A stretch of DNA of 64,000 nt from Gordionus sp. m RMFG-2023 (GCF_954871325.1 NC_088775.1:37859561-37923560); one strand, 5' to 3'; positions 1 through 13,100 are shown, counted from the stretch's first letter. Translations and numbers: made by a program. The notes: generated from the letters alone by a model not told the origin.

Positions 1-166
1 AAGCATTTATTGGAACTTAAGGAAATTAGGACAGACGAATTTTATAAATTATGTCCTTGATAAGTCATAAACAGCTCTATGAATTTAATATTTATTTACC
101 TCTTATTGCAGGAAGGCAAGCCTATCGTTCCAATATAAATATAAGGTCAGTCGAAAATAACCATGT
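1..166. other. unassigned AT-rich flank
   Basis: AT-rich sequence at the left window edge with no convincing reading frame. It lies just before the decayed LTR-element relic and may be a diverged part of it, but I see no alignable match. Confidence 0.3.
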
Positions 167-1366
167 CAAACTGCATTCTAATGCAAAAATTCCAAAGATA
201 AAAACGTAAGAAAAATAAATTAAAATTTAAAGGACATATTTTTTTTAAAAATTATTTTTTAAAATTAAATTTACTTTGGATAAGAAAGATATTTAGATTT
301 ATATAAATCAAACTTTAAAGACGTATGTTGAAAAAGAAAAAAATTATTTTACGGTAGCTCATTTATATGTCGGACTATTTTAAGGTTAAAATATAAAATT
401 GTTTAGCAATTATTTTTTTTTTCCTTTTAACTTTCACCTTTTCTAATGGTAAGCTCCTTCAATCTATCAACTTTATATTATTCATACTATCTTTTTTATT
501 GATCGATTCCATTTGGATCTCCCACCGAAGTATCGTTATCGAGGCCATTGTATCTTGGTCTCACACTATCAATATCGACAGATATCCTATGTATTCCTCA
601 ACCCATCAATATCGACAGATATCCCTACCGAAGTATTCTTAACGATTCCATTTTAAGCTTGATCTCCCACCGGAGTATTAATCCTGATGGATCTCCCACC
701 GGAGTATCGTTATCACAAGTCCATTGTATGCTTGAACGATCCCCGAGGTCACCATTATCCTAGCACTGGCCAAGAGATCGTTATCATCCTTGATGACCCA
801 CGAGTTTAGCTGGTCATCCTATTTGGTTTATTGGACAAGTATCCTATCACCCGGCTGTCCAAGCCTGTTGGTGACCGGGGTGGCATTTTTCAGCACAGAA
901 AATCATCTTATCATATGTCTGTACACATCCGTCATCAAAGAAAAACCCGAAAATTTTTGCTCTTTACCAGGATTAAACCTGCGTTAATATGATTATCTAC
1001 ATTTTAAAAAAATATCATTTATAGTAGATAAGATATAAAGAAGTATGTGTTATAGTTATTTAAAGGTGATAATTTATGAAATAAATAACAGAAGTTACTG
1101 GTAAGTTTAGAAACCAACTGAATCTAATTGAGTTGAAACTATGATATTTCAGAATTATTATTAGTTATTAAATAATTGATCACTTGAGATAACTATAACA
1201 AATAGAACATAAATTTTGGAGATTAAATAAATTTATTTGTAAAAATATGCGAAGATTAAAATTAAAGACTCGAATACAAATAGTGCTTAAAAGAAAATAT
1301 AAAAAATAAAATTTGGAGAATAAGATTAGATCTACGATTATTGTTAAAATATGTTGATGTTGTAAT
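167..1366 (+). mobile_element. decayed internal region of a non-coding LTR element, left half
   Basis: Blocks at about 167-220 and 1020-1366 resemble the reverse complement of the internal part of the LTR element at 60497-63227 (roughly 62.7 to 62.25 kb). Shared stretches include one near 1050 (TTATTTAAAGGTGATAATT). The relic is interrupted by a GC-richer insert at about 430-990 and is cut at 1366 by a hAT insertion, resuming at 21618. It is a fossil with no coding capacity. No LTR was seen for this copy inside the window. Confidence 0.6.
430..990. other. GC-richer insert with a short repeated motif
   Basis: This stretch is clearly richer in G and C than its surroundings. It contains at least three copies of a motif close to ATCTCCCACCGGAGTAT (near 518, 660 and 692) and two copies of ATCAATATCGACAGATATCC (near 567 and 605). 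The related LTR element at 60.5-63.2 kb lacks it, so it is probably an insertion. Short open frames exist on both strands but none matches a family I recognise. Confidence 0.4.
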
Positions 1367-1629
1367 CAGAGATCCAAACCGAACCATTAAACCGGTATTT
1401 TTTATCGAACCTAAACCGCTAAAATTTTTAGCTGAACCGAATTAAAATACCTATGAACCGATTCGTCCTCATGATTTTATGCTTATAAAATAATATGTAA
1501 GTTATTACTAGTATATTGCAAAAATTTAAATTATATTCGAATTGTTTTAAAATTTATTATCAATCAAGTCATAATTTTTATAAACTTTAGTATATTTCCA
1601 TTTTACAACATTTTAAGCTTATAAAATAA

Positions 1630-1837
1630 TGCCTAGAGAAAAATTAAATTTAATATATAAATTATTTACATATAGTATTATAAATGACACATCAAAATGT
1701 AATATTACTGATTGTCAAATAAATATGAAAGGCCATCATGGAGCAAATCTTTAGCGTCACATAAAAAGAAACCACCCTCTAGAATTCGATAAAATTAACA
1801 AAATATCACAATAATCTAATAAAATAAAAAAGTTAAG
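1630..1837 (+). pseudogene. hAT family A transposase, N-terminal BED zinc finger (fragment)
   Basis: The plus strand reads as a BED-type zinc finger: a C-x5-C pair (SKCNITDCQ) followed by GHHGANL and RHIKRNHPLEF, giving the C, C, H, H pattern used by hAT transposases to bind DNA. One in-frame stop lies within GANL*RHIK, so the copy is dead. The reading breaks at 1837, where gypsy sequence begins. The same segment is repeated at 8079-8213 on the far side of that element. Confidence 0.7.
1707..1837 (+). repeat. about 131-bp direct repeat (partner at 8079-8213) flanking the gypsy relic
   Basis: Positions 1707-1837 and 8079-8213 are the same hAT family A BED-coding segment, both starting ACTGATTGTCAAA and ending near AAAAAAGTTAA. 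The repeat is far too long for an LTR-element target duplication (normally 4-6 bp), so the gypsy relic did not get here by one clean insertion. Ectopic recombination, tandem duplication or gap repair are possible. Confidence 0.75.
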
Positions 1838-1959
1838 TGTAATAATTGGACAGTCTAGTCCAACCATCGTGTAGGCGGAGAGATCGATGGAGCTCGTGGG
1901 TCCGGGATTATCGAAGAAGGGGACTGGGAGACCGGACTTGTCAGGCATTTTAGTCATAG

Positions 1960-2244
1960 AATTAAACTGGATTTACAGAAATTCGTATATATATTTTAAA
2001 TTAAAAGTAATCTTACAAAATACAAACTTTTACAATCAAAAAAATAAAATCGGGAAAAAAAGATCGTAAGAATTTTAATGCTATAATTCATTTTTCGGCA
2101 TGTATTGTTATACTATTAATTTCATGTAATAGCCAATCTCGAAAACTCTAGGACCAGTTTTAAGTGAATAAGATATCAAACAAATTTGTATAAAATATCA
2201 TACAAGAGAAAAACATATAATTAGTTTACCATTAAAACACAACA
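1960..2244 (-). repeat. LTR/leader copy of the minus-strand gypsy relic (left)
   Basis: This segment matches 7165-8078 closely (shared blocks at 1955-2065 and 2080-2244), except that the right copy has an extra insert of about 530 bp at 7313-7850. Read on the minus strand it starts TGTTGTGTTTTAATGG, directly after a purine-rich tract, as an LTR should. The boundary between LTR and leader was not resolved. Confidence 0.65.
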
Positions 2245-2257
2245 CTCCTCCTCGCTT

Positions 2258-2640
2258 AAATACTGCTATCGCCGGATCAGGGCGGATTGCCGGTCTAAAT
2301 AAAATTTTTTTATTAATAAACCAAATAGATAGATCGGCTTACGCCATACCGCAGAATTATTGCGGGGTTTAGTCCTAAGTTTATTTTCATAGACTCACAG
2401 AACATCAACAAAAATAAACGGCATAGCCGTACCGCGGTGTTAGGACGAATTTTAATCCTAAGTCAATTTTAAAGAACCACATAATCAATAACCAAACAAT
2501 AAAGTAACAGCATACGTCGTCCAGGTCGGTTAAGTGCCAATATAATTCCTACCTTATTTCTATATATAAATAACACGGCCTTCGCCGAAATACGCCGGAT
2601 CAAGGTAGAATTTAATCCTGTTAAAAACAAAAAAACTAAA
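2258..2640. repeat. degenerate tandem repeats with GC-rich palindromes
   Basis: Three or more irregular units share a GGC..GCC palindrome, then a CCGC/GCGG palindrome, then TTTAATCCTAAG or similar (near 2340-2390, 2420-2465 and 2580-2620). They lie between the 3' LTR edge and the end of the integrase region of the gypsy relic. Function unknown. Confidence 0.4.
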
Positions 2641-2645
2641 TAAAT

Positions 2646-2712
2646 GAAGGGGGGGGGGGTGGGGGGGGCGAGGCATAAAAAAGTAAAGTTTATTAAAAAG
2701 GGGGGGGGGGAA
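2646..2712. repeat. poly-G tracts
   Basis: Two runs of nine or more G (2648-2667 and 2699-2710) lie in the gypsy relic near its 3' end on the plus strand. They are low-complexity and possibly quadruplex-forming. Confidence 0.6.
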
Positions 2713-5700
2713 AGAGAGGTTAAAATGTGAAGAAAAAAACAATGTTTCGTTTGACTTCCACTCTCCTCCCCGCTTAAATCCAACTACCCTGGGGAGTGGT
2801 TTCAAAATATCTTGCGGGTTCCCCTTCGTAGATTGCCGGGTCTGCTCTTTGGGAGACGCTACCGTTCGCACCTTGGGTCGGGGAATTTGAGAGTTCTTTT
2901 CCTCCCTCCGTGATGGATTCGTGATTTTCCGGAAAACCATTGCATGAAATTGTGGGGTTCGGGTGGTCTATCATTCTGGGAGGATGGGGATCTTCGATGA
3001 CCTGGGGGAGGTCGGTGATAGACGTCTCGATTTGGTGCTGACGCTGGTATGAAGGCGTTTCGGACTCTATAGTGAAATGAATCTTCGATGGGAGTCTTGG
3101 TGATGGAAACTTCCTGTGCTTCCTCTGTTTCTGGGCTTTCGGGATCCCATCGGGGTCGGATATCTTAACGATTGTATCATTGGGTTTTGTTAGTGGTTCC
3201 CACGTAATAAACAACGGATCCTCGTACGTCTATTATGATGCCTTTTTCCCATTTTGGGTTAATAACGTTTGGGGGTGTTGTACCCATACTAGATCACCTT
3301 TGCTTAGGACTGGGAGAATTGGAGAGTGGGTGGGGCGGGATATCGCTCCCGGGGGAGGTCTAACGTCGTATTTCGCGTCAGAAAGTTGGTCAGCTGGGTG
3401 GGAATTTCGATGAGGAGAAATCCTCTTATGCCATTTTAAAAGTTCATACGAATCGTTCCCCAATTCCATTACTTTGCGGGGAATATTGTTGGGTGCAGAT
3501 ATGTGTTATTCCATGGTGGTCACAATATTGGTTAAATGTGGCTTACAAAGTGGCCCATTACCCGTTATGAGGTTTTGTGGGTATCCTAGGTGAATAAAAA
3601 TGGATTCCAATGCGGTTAGGAGGGCATAGAAGGTCGTGCTATTTAGGCTGGTAATTTCTGGCCATTTGGAATAGGCATCTATCAGAATCAGCCAATATAC
3701 GTTGTGTAGTGGTCCTGCAAGGTCCACATGCACCATTTTTCCTACTGTGTGAGCGACGGGCTTGTTGTGGAATAGTATCAGGGACGAGTAGTCTTTTCAT
3801 AGTTGACAACGGTCGCATGTTTCGCTGATTGTTGTGATATCCTTGTTTTGGGGACACTAGACACACTTCCTGGCTGTTTCTTTCATTCGTTCAATTCCCG
3901 GGTGTCCTTTCTTGCAATATCGCGGGTCGTAAGGTTTGTGGAATGATTAATCAGGTTCCACGGACAATTATCTCTCGGTCTATCAACAATTCGTTTTTTA
4001 TATTCCAAAATTTTTGTAATCTGTGGTTCTTATCTTTGGGGGCCAGCCGTTTCGTATTTTTTCTTTGATTTGTGATAATTCAGGGTCTTGCATGGTTCTG
4101 GATTGTATTTTGTCTCGGGTAAGTAATAGGGCTATAATTTGGGTTTGTATAATTTGGTTTATTTCGGTTTCGTCTTGGTGGTCTATTTCAGAGATCGGTA
4201 GTTGAGAAAGTGCGTCGGCATTCATATTTGATGCTCCTGTTTTGTAGAGGATGTTGAAATTGAACCCCGATAAAGTGACTCCCCATCGTTGCAACCTTGC
4301 GGAAGTAATGGTTGGGATCCCAATTTGCTTTTCATATATGGCTAGCAGCGGTTTATGGTCAATTGACTGCCTAGGAGGAATTGTCGGAATCTTTTAACCG
4401 CAAAAACAATAGCTAAGGCTTCTTTTTCTTCGGTTGAATAGTTGATTTCGGCTTTGGATACGGTTCGGGAAGCATAGGCTATCGGTTTTTCGACTTCGAT
4501 ATCCCATAGATGTGATATAACTGCTTCTATCCCATAGGTGGACCATCACCTGATAGAGTCAGGGTGGTTTCGAGATTGTTATTGCATTTTTTTTTTGGGG
4601 GGGGGGGGGGTATCAATAGAGTCATGATGGAGTTGAAGCTGTCTGACTTGGTCTGTCCCAATTGATATTTACCCCTTGGTGTAATAGATCGTACAGTAGT
4701 TTTGCTATGGTAGACATTTGCGGTATAAATTTTGCGTGGTAGGTAACGCTAACGAGTCCAATAAAGGATCGTACTTCGTGGACGTATTTTAGAACAGGAC
4801 AGTTTTTGATTGATTCTGTCGTTTTAGGACTCAAAGTTAACTCGTCTGCATTGATAATGTGGGCTAAATATTCCACCGATGGTTGCGCTAATTTGCACTC
4901 GCTCAGATTTATCCTTAAATTGTACTCATCTAATCGTTTGAAGAGCTGATGCAAATTGTACCAGTGTTCCTCCGGTGTTTCGATACCATAGTATCGTCCA
5001 AAAGGTAACAGTTTTTTAAGGCCGGCCCTCACATTGTCCATAGTTCGCTAAAATATCATAGGTGCGGAGGAAATTCCAAAAGGAAGTCGATTAAAATTGA
5101 ATGGGCATAAGTTGGTACTAATTTTAGCAATTCACTTGTGGTTTTCATAACTGGTATTTGGGTGTAGGCTTCTTTTAGATCTATCACGGAAAAAATGGCC
5201 CCCTCTTGTATTGTTCCAAAAATGCCTTCAATTGGGGGATCGGGTAACATTAGGGAGTGACTCACAGATTTAGGGTAATTTTGTAGTCTATGCATAGGCG
5301 CAAGGTATTGTCAACCTTTTGAATAGGCACAATTGGTGATCCCCACATTTACAAATAATCCCTTTGTTTTCCCATTCTTTTAGTATTATTTCGATTTGTG
5401 ACTTTAGAGCATAGGGTACCGTTCGTGGTTTGATGAATCGGGGTTGGGAAGAAGTCTTATAACTATTTTGTTTGGAAAATTACCAAGGGTACCAGAAAAT
5501 ATTCGTGGAAAATTCTGTTTTGGCTGCTTTATTTTATAATTTTTGGATGTGATCATGTATGATTTGGGATATTTTATTTAGTATATCCCTTCCCATTATG
5601 GATGTGTTGTAATTTGTCTCACCAGTATTTTACCTGAGTATGTGCTGTCATGGTATTTTATTAACACGGGGAAGAGTCCTTTGGTTGTATGTCGTGTCCC

Positions 5701-7164
5701 GAAAATGATTTATTTCCAGTGGTATATTATTTATTTTTATGGTTACCAGAAATGGGTGGTTCTTACTATTGTCTGATATATCTGTATTCACATTTATGCG
5801 TCTGTATTCTTTATTTCCCTTGATCGGGTGATAGTTAGAAGATTGGTAGGATTTGCCAGGAAATTGTTGTATGTTTGTGTAAATGAGCGATTTGGTAATG
5901 TCCACGGTAACCACACTTGTAACAAGTGGGATTATTATTACGTTGCATATTCTGGTATAGTGGGCGCATTGTTATATCTTATGGGCATATTGTTAAGGCT
6001 ATTGTGGGTTTGGTTCCATGGATTGCTTTGGTTCAGAGATTCCGCTATTTCCCATATTTGGGCTATTTTTATCTTTCCCATAAATGTTAAATCATCCAAT
6101 ATCGGTAGGAACAGTTTGCATCATATTTTTTGGAGGGGGTAGGCGGCTTTAATAAGGGTAGGATAAATTTTTTGCAAGGTTATCTATTGAATTTTGAGAT
6201 AAAATAGGACAAAATTTATAGCTGTAAAAATTTTTATTATAGAACTATTATAATACAATTCATCGACCAAATCTATATATTGCATACAATCATACACATT
6301 GTTTTCCAAATAAAACTTTCTGCTATCCTTTTAAATTACATTTAAAAGGTTTAGATATTTCAGCAAGCTCATAAAGTTATAATAATGAATTCATTGTAAA
6401 TAATGGAGGATTTAATTGAATTTATTATCTAAAAATAAATCCTATATTCACAAAATATCGATAGTTGGTAGTAGAGATAGATTAATTTAAGTTATCCTTT
6501 ATAAATTCTCTGAAAAGAGTATCATTATAATTAAAAAGGTGAAAATAATAATGGGGAAATATCGCCGCCGAAGGTGGCGGGATTTTTTAGGGGGGTAGGT
6601 AAAGGTTTTCGAAGGGGGTTTGCATTCAGTGAAAATCCTGTCATGTAGACGCTGTCCGATGTAATCACTCGGCCTCGTATTCCTGATGATTGGATTCCGG
6701 CTCTGAATTGGGATGAAATAAATAGATCCCAACTGGGACCTAGATTGCATTGTGTAGCTAACATATTCGGTAATGGTTTCACCATCCTGTTGTATACGAT
6801 GGTGAATTTATCAATTGCCAGCCCTTGGTTACTATTATTATTTCCCAGAATCAACTTTATATCCTGCATTGGTAGTTCAGTCAAGGATTTCGGAGCAAAG
6901 GCCATTTTTATCTTTGTATATAACATGTGACCACACGATGATAAGAATAATGATGATAGATTTTCATCCGTCTGGTTTCGGTTGATGAGCATAAAACGTT
7001 CGAGATATTGATCGGTTGCCTCGTTGATTATCGAAAGCACGTTGGGCGCCAGTATAATATTTGGACACTCGAGTCCAACCGTCAGGGAGGGGGAAAGATC
7101 GATGGAGCTCGTGGGTCCGGGATTGTCGGAGAAGGGGAATGAGGGATCGGACTTGGCAGGCATT

Positions 7165-8078
7165 TTAGTCATAGAATTAAACTGGATTTACAGAAATTCG
7201 TATATTTATTTTATCTAAAAGTAATTGTACAAAATACAAACTATTATAATCAAAAAAATAAATTCGGGGAAAAAAACATTGTAAGAATTTTAATGGTATT
7301 GTTAAAATATCACGTTTTCGATAAAAACGTAAATAAATAATAATCTTAATTTAAACGCGTTTTCGATAAAAACGAAATTAAAAAATAATATAAAAAAATC
7401 TAACATAAAGTAACGCATTATTTACGAATATTTTATTATCGTCTGTTAGATTTTTATTATCGTTTGTTAGATATGTCGAGTTGAAATTTTATTTCATATC
7501 TTTCGGCGAGAATTTATTTTTAGTTTATATTAACGTTTTATTTTATCGTTGCAATTGGTATTTGTTTTTGATATTTTATAACTTAAGTTAAATTTTTTAA
7601 ATGAACATTTTTATTTTTTATAATGATTATTTTTTATGATTTATTTATTTTTTATGATTTATTTATTTTTTATGATTTATTTATTTTTTATGATTTATTT
7701 ATTTTTAAAAAGATATAAAAAGAAGAACATTTTTTTGTTAAAGGGGAAATATAAAAATATATAATTTATAAAAAATATGAGAACATAAAATGTAATTTAT
7801 TAATAAAGTATGATTTCAATGATGATATTTCTATTCACGATAATTCTTCTACTATAATTCATTTTTCGGGGGTCATTATATACTAAATATTTTACAATCA
7901 AACAACAATAAAACAACAATAAAAAAATATCAATGTAATTTTAATATTAATTTCATGTAATGGTCAATCTCGAAAACCGGCTAGGACCAGTTTTAATTGA
8001 ATAAAATATCAAAACAGGTTTGTATAAAATATAGTACAAAAGAAAAACATATAATTAGTGTACCATTAAAACACAACA
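7165..8078 (-). repeat. LTR/leader copy of the minus-strand gypsy relic (right) with an AT-rich insert
   Basis: This is the right partner of the 1960-2244 repeat. An insert at about 7313-7850 contains two copies of the palindrome CGTTTTCGATAAAAACG, a repeated TGTTAGATTTTTATTATCG motif, and about four tandem units of an 18-bp sequence (TTTATGATTTATTTATTT) near 7630-7705. The insert is absent from the left copy, so it is later or was lost there. Confidence 0.6.
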
Positions 8079-8765
8079 ACTGATTGTCAAATTAATATGT
8101 AAGGCCATCATGGAGCGAATCTTGAGCATCAAATAAAAAGAAACCATCCTCTAGAATTCGATAAAATTAACAAAATATCACAACAAAAGTCTAATAAAAT
8201 AAAAAAGTTAAAGATGTCATCAAGCCAACAGACGATAGAAGAAGCATTAAAAGAACAAACAATATCAGTAAAACTAAATAAAAACAAATAATCGATGCTT
8301 GCACTAAGTTGGTCACTTTTAATGGCAGACCATTCAAATTAATCGATGATAGCTGTTTTAAAAAAATTCTTTAGAAATGGGTAATATTAAAATTAATTCC
8401 CAAAATATTCAAACTAATGTGGCAGAATTAGCCTTAAGTATTAGGCAATAATTAAAGAAATAAATGGTAAGTTATTATCTCTAAAAATTGACTGTGTTAC
8501 TCATATGGACAGGTCCATTATTGGGATTAATCTTCAGTCAAAAGCTAAAAATATTCTGATGAAAGGAATTTTTGGGCCCACTGCAGAAAATTTAAAACTC
8601 ATTTTAATAAAAGTATTAAATAATTATGAAATCAAAACATCACATATATACACTATAACAACTTACAATGGGACAAATCTTATCAAGATGATAAAATTAT
8701 TTATGGAGGATAGTAATGATGACAATCGAATGACTGAAAGGTTAAAGAAAATGAATTTATTTTAA
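8079..8765 (+). pseudogene. hAT family A transposase, BED finger and middle region
   Basis: The plus strand restarts the BED finger (GANLERHIKRNHP) and continues into a hAT catalytic N-terminal region. Recognisable elements include KLVTFNGRPFKLIDDS and, near 8500, KIDCVTHMDRSIIGIN, which corresponds to the block carrying the first catalytic aspartate of hAT transposases. Several frame changes are needed to follow it, so it is a pseudogene. An open stretch at 8505-8765 covers part of the RNase H-like domain. Reading stops where the direct-repeat-bounded insertion begins at about 8744. The C-terminal domain reappears at 21.1 kb. Confidence 0.7.
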
Positions 8766-9116
8766 GGTTTTTACATATAACAAAGTACAAAAAGAAAAAT
8801 TAACAAAGTAAGAAAATACAATTTTGTTTTTAAGGTTAAATAATTTAAATTACCTTAAAAGGTTTTATTTTATATTTAACATTTCCCTCTTTATTTTAAA
8901 TGTTTTTTCTTCTCTTGACTTCAGTCCTAAGTTGATCATCCTATCTGTTTCTCTGATATTCCTTTGCTAGTAATGCGCGAGTTTGTTTGTTAGTTTGATC
9001 ATCGTTTGTTGATAGTTTGCTATTAGTATTTGATCCATACTCGTAGCCAGGATTTTCCTAAGGGGGGGGGGGGATTAAAAAATTATAATAAATTACTTGT
9101 CTATACATTAATATAA

Positions 9117-9450
9117 GAGCATGGTAATCATTTATTCCAAACAATTATAAGAAATTTATTTATAAAAAGTAAGTAGACATATAGTTGATATTCCTCTATT
9201 ATATAGACATAGTTACAAAATACTAGGCAAAATTCCACTTTTACAGGCATATTTGACAGTTAGAGAATATATTAGAGTTAATAATTTAACAAATTTTACT
9301 AATCATTGCTCTTGATAATAAATATAGCAACAATTTGCATTCAATTACTTAACGCCATCTATTTATTTTAAGTAAAAAATGATATTAAAATTTAATCTTT
9401 ATATTATTCATCCCACAATGTCTTTAAAAGATATTTTCTGATGTCCTTAT
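9117..9450 (+). repeat. about 330-bp segment inverted at 13560-13860
   Basis: Positions 9117-9450 match the reverse complement of about 13560-13860, including a shared AATAGATGGCGTTAA core. The first lies in the left arm of family B and the second in the right part of the nested family C element. Either the two families share sequence or both took in the same repeat. Confidence 0.65.
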
Positions 9451-9879
9451 CAATATTTTATAGTTTTCTGTAAAATATATAATTCGCTATATATGTAAAA
9501 ATTACTTGATTGTCATATGATAATTGATAAAATTAGATATACTGTAAATCTACGACATATAATATTACACTGATTATATTGTGCTTTAATATTTTTATTT
9601 AATTTATGATTTCATTTTATTAATAGTTTTATAATTATATTTTACTTTTATAAAGATAAATAAATTAAAATTACTCGCTTTATAAAAAATTATATTTGAT
9701 ATATTATATTATTTAGTAATTTTATGGATCTATTATAAATAATTATAATACATTTCACTTCTGTCCAAGGGCGTCGCTAGCCTTTACAATTATACTTTTT
9801 TTTAAATTTGCTAACTCTAAACAATTATTCTGAATTTCATATTTTATCATTTATTATATTTTGCATACAAAATAAACTA

Positions 9880-10045
9880 ACATATATATAATTAAAACAA
9901 TAAAAAATAAACTAACATATAAATAATTAAAACAATACAAAATAAACTAACATATAAATAATTAAAACAATACAAAATAAACTAACATATAAATAATTAA
10001 AACAATAAATAAACTAACATATAAATAATTAAAATAATACAAGAC
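9880..10045 (+). repeat. about 35-bp tandem repeat, five copies
   Basis: Five near-identical units contain AAATAAACTAACATATAAAT followed by AATTAAAACAAT. The array lies close to the left end of the family C hAT. Confidence 0.85.
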
Positions 10046-11182
10046 ATATCTAAAAATAATATTTTTTAATATAAAATCTATTTATTACAGTATAAAATAT
10101 TTTCTATAGTTGATATAAAAAAAATTTGCATCTAAAAAATTACAAATGATAAAAAAGATTAATTAATTCATACATATGCCTCAATTGATAATGGTTTTTA
10201 AAAACCACATTAGGCTATATAATTCTTAGTAACTTACATTGACAAAAAATCATGAAACTAATCTAACTCTCTGTTACCATTTTAGACAATGTTTTATAGA
10301 ATGGACTAATAAGAAATAGGCCTTACCAAATTAACAATTCTTGAAGATATAAAAGACCAATCCAAATCATAAAACTATATGGTCGTTAGAGCTCCCTCCT
10401 ATATGACATGATGGAAGCTAGATAAGTAATCGAGAAAATTATTGTGAGATATTAAATTTCTAAAAGATTATCTTCCATTTTTAATGATATATAAACGACT
10501 ACACAGTTGAACATTATTGCATATCTAAAATATGCAATCATATGCGCTCAGCAGCTGTAGTAATAATCTTAAACACACAAATAATAGATGCTGGTTAATT
10601 TACAGTCATGGCCATGACACTCACGATGGTCCATATCAGAATTTATTATGTTAGAATTGATGAATCAAAAACACTAAAAATCATTAGAAAAAATTATGCA
10701 AATATATTGAACCCTTGAGTTATTTACACGACAAGGATGACATATTAGAAATGAAACATTTTGTATATAAAATAAAAACCAGAGTGATATCATGAAAGCA
10801 ATTAAAATTTTATATATTATTGTCGCACCATCTCTATTTGGTATATTATATCTTAAAATAATAGTAGTTTGTAATAATATCTAAAATATATTCGTATTAA
10901 AAATTTAACTCAAAACTGTCTTTCAAAGAAGAAAAAAATAGCTTTCCTAAAGCACGTAAAAAAAGAGAAGAAAAGATATCTAATTTATATTTTTTTTGTT
11001 TCGCGCAGTCATCTTGAACGTCATTATATAAATATTTTTAATATTATGGTGTTATGGGCTTATAATTATAAGCGATTGATCAGTTATTCAAAAATATTAT
11101 GGACATGGATGACTACAACTCTGTGATATTGGCCAGTTATATTTTTTTTTCCTTTGATTTCAGGTATATTTATTTTTAATTT

Positions 11183-12335
11183 TTAGTCTGTGAGTTGCAA
11201 CATAAACTTTAATTTATCCTTTTAATTCATATTAGCACCATAAACTTAAATACTTTTAATCTATATTGTTGCATCATAAACTTAAATTTATCTTTTAAAT
11301 TCATATTAGCACTATAAACTTAAATACTTTTAATTCATATTGTTTTTTAAAGTTTTCAGTAACTTTATTTGTGTAAATCTATATCCCCTCTTAAGTAGAA
11401 ACACTTACTGTTTCTTATGTTTCTGAAAGTTGGTATTGGAACTTAATACCCAATATCCAATATTAACTTAATATCCAATATCCAATATTTATTAATACTT
11501 TGGCTTAATATTTAGCTAAATTTGGGTATTTATAGGACCATTTTCTTCACCTTTATTACATGATATATCAGATTTGTCTGGTAATATAAACACTCAGAAT
11601 ACTTAAATACTCAGATTTTGCCTGGTATTTATTATTATAGAAGTAGTTAAGGCTCAGTTTTGTCTGGTATTATTAATACAGAAGTAGTTAAATATTTTTT
11701 TTTTTTTGTTTCTCTTAATTTGAATTTTTGGTTTAAACGTAATTAGTTTACAGATTAATCTAGGCCCCTTCCTAATTAATGATTCTCTTATATTTTAATT
11801 GTTTTTAGTCTGTGGGTGGCCCTTTTTCTTGGCCTATGTATATTTTGATACATTGGAAATTTCAGCACCATAAACTTAAATTTATCCTTTTACACATATT
11901 AGCACCATAAACTTAAACACTGTTAATTCTTATAAAGTTATTAGTAACTTTATTTTTGAGGATTATATTATATCCCCTCTTAAATAGATACTAATTTAAT
12001 TGATATCCCCTCTCAAATAGTAACTCTTATGTTTGAAAGTTAGTATTTGGAACTTAATATCCAATGTCCTACATTTATTAGTACTTTGTCTAAATATTTA
12101 GCTAATTTGGATATTTTATAGGACAATTTTCTCCACATTTATTTACATGATGTATCAGTTTTTGTCTGGGTATATAAATACTCAGATTTTTGTCTGATAT
12201 TACAAATACAGAAGTAGTTAATCATTTTTGTTTCTCTTAATTTGAATTTTTGGTTTAAACACGTTTTAGTTTACATAATTACTTAATAAATCTAGGTCCT
12301 TTCTAAATAAATGATTCTCTTAATTCCTTAAACTT
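11183..12335 (+). repeat. tandem duplication of a unit of about 620 bp
   Basis: Two consecutive units start TTTTTAGTCTGTG (about 11183 and 11803). Each contains an AGCACCATAAACTTAAA motif, a TATCCCCTCTTAA block, a TTCTGTCTGG-like series and a TTTGAATTTTTGGTTTAAAC segment. The motifs recur in the same order. Inside family C; non-coding. Confidence 0.7.
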
Positions 12336-12489
12336 TTTGACATTAATTTCTATAAGTTGAAATCTATGTGATAAATGGTTATAGATTTATACATTATCCC
12401 TTTTTACCTTGGATTTGGTTTCTTTGTTGAAATTATTTTTTGTATATTTCTTTTTAGCGGTTTTTTTTTCAGTCAATTTCATAAAAGTT

Positions 12490-13100
12490 AGTTCATTTAT
12501 CAGTATCCATTAATTATGCTTGTCTTTCTTTAAGAATGTTTCATCATGCTTGTCTTTCTTTAAGAATGTTTCATCAGTTTCTTCCGTTTTTCTTTCAGAC
12601 ATCTGCATTTAAGAGAGTGATTTTTATCAGTAAATATATTCGCAACCTAAATTATGCTGGTCTTTTATTAAAAAATACATTAGATTTTGCGGTAATTTTA
12701 ATCCTAGAAGTTTTTCAGTCATCCTTTTAGAATGATACAGTAGTTTCTTAATAAACTTTATATTATTACCTATTTTGTCTTATCACCTTATAGTATCGGA
12801 GATTTTTGTATATTTTTTTTTTTTTTTAGCGGTTTCTCCTCTAGTCATTTTCGTAAAATAAAATACAATTTATCAGTATACATATTGCAGCCTATATTAT
12901 GTAGGTCTAGCATATCTGGTAAATTTAATTTTAGAGTCTTTGACTTATCAACACTATAAATAAGTACTGTATTATATATATATTTCTTTGACTTATCAAC
13001 ACTAAATACACTGACATATTTGGTAAATTTAATCTAGAGCTTTTTGACTTATCAACACTATATAAGTATTTCATTATATATATTTCCTTGTTTATGTTTA
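12490..13100 (+). repeat. short direct repeats in family C
   Basis: ATGCTTGTCTTTCTTTAAGA occurs twice near 12515 and 12546. TTGACTTATCAACACTA occurs three times near 12940, 12990 and 13045. Non-coding AT-rich sequence. Confidence 0.6.

Larger units (their letters stand above)
1838..8078 (-). mobile_element. Ty3/gypsy-like LTR retrotransposon, broken, minus strand
   Basis: A fossil element with parts in minus-strand order: 5' LTR and leader at about 7.2-8.08 kb, gag at about 6.5-7.17 kb, zinc-knuckle and protease region near 5.6-5.95 kb, reverse transcriptase at about 4.6-5.3 kb, RNase H near 4.0-4.6 kb, integrase at about 2.8-3.9 kb. A polypurine tract (minus strand) abuts the LTR copy that starts at 2244. 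It carries many breaks, on the order of ten or more. To the left of that LTR copy is a second partial copy of the leader and gag start (about 1838-1957). The long flanking hAT repeats also point to a rearranged locus. Clearly old and inactive. Confidence 0.8.
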
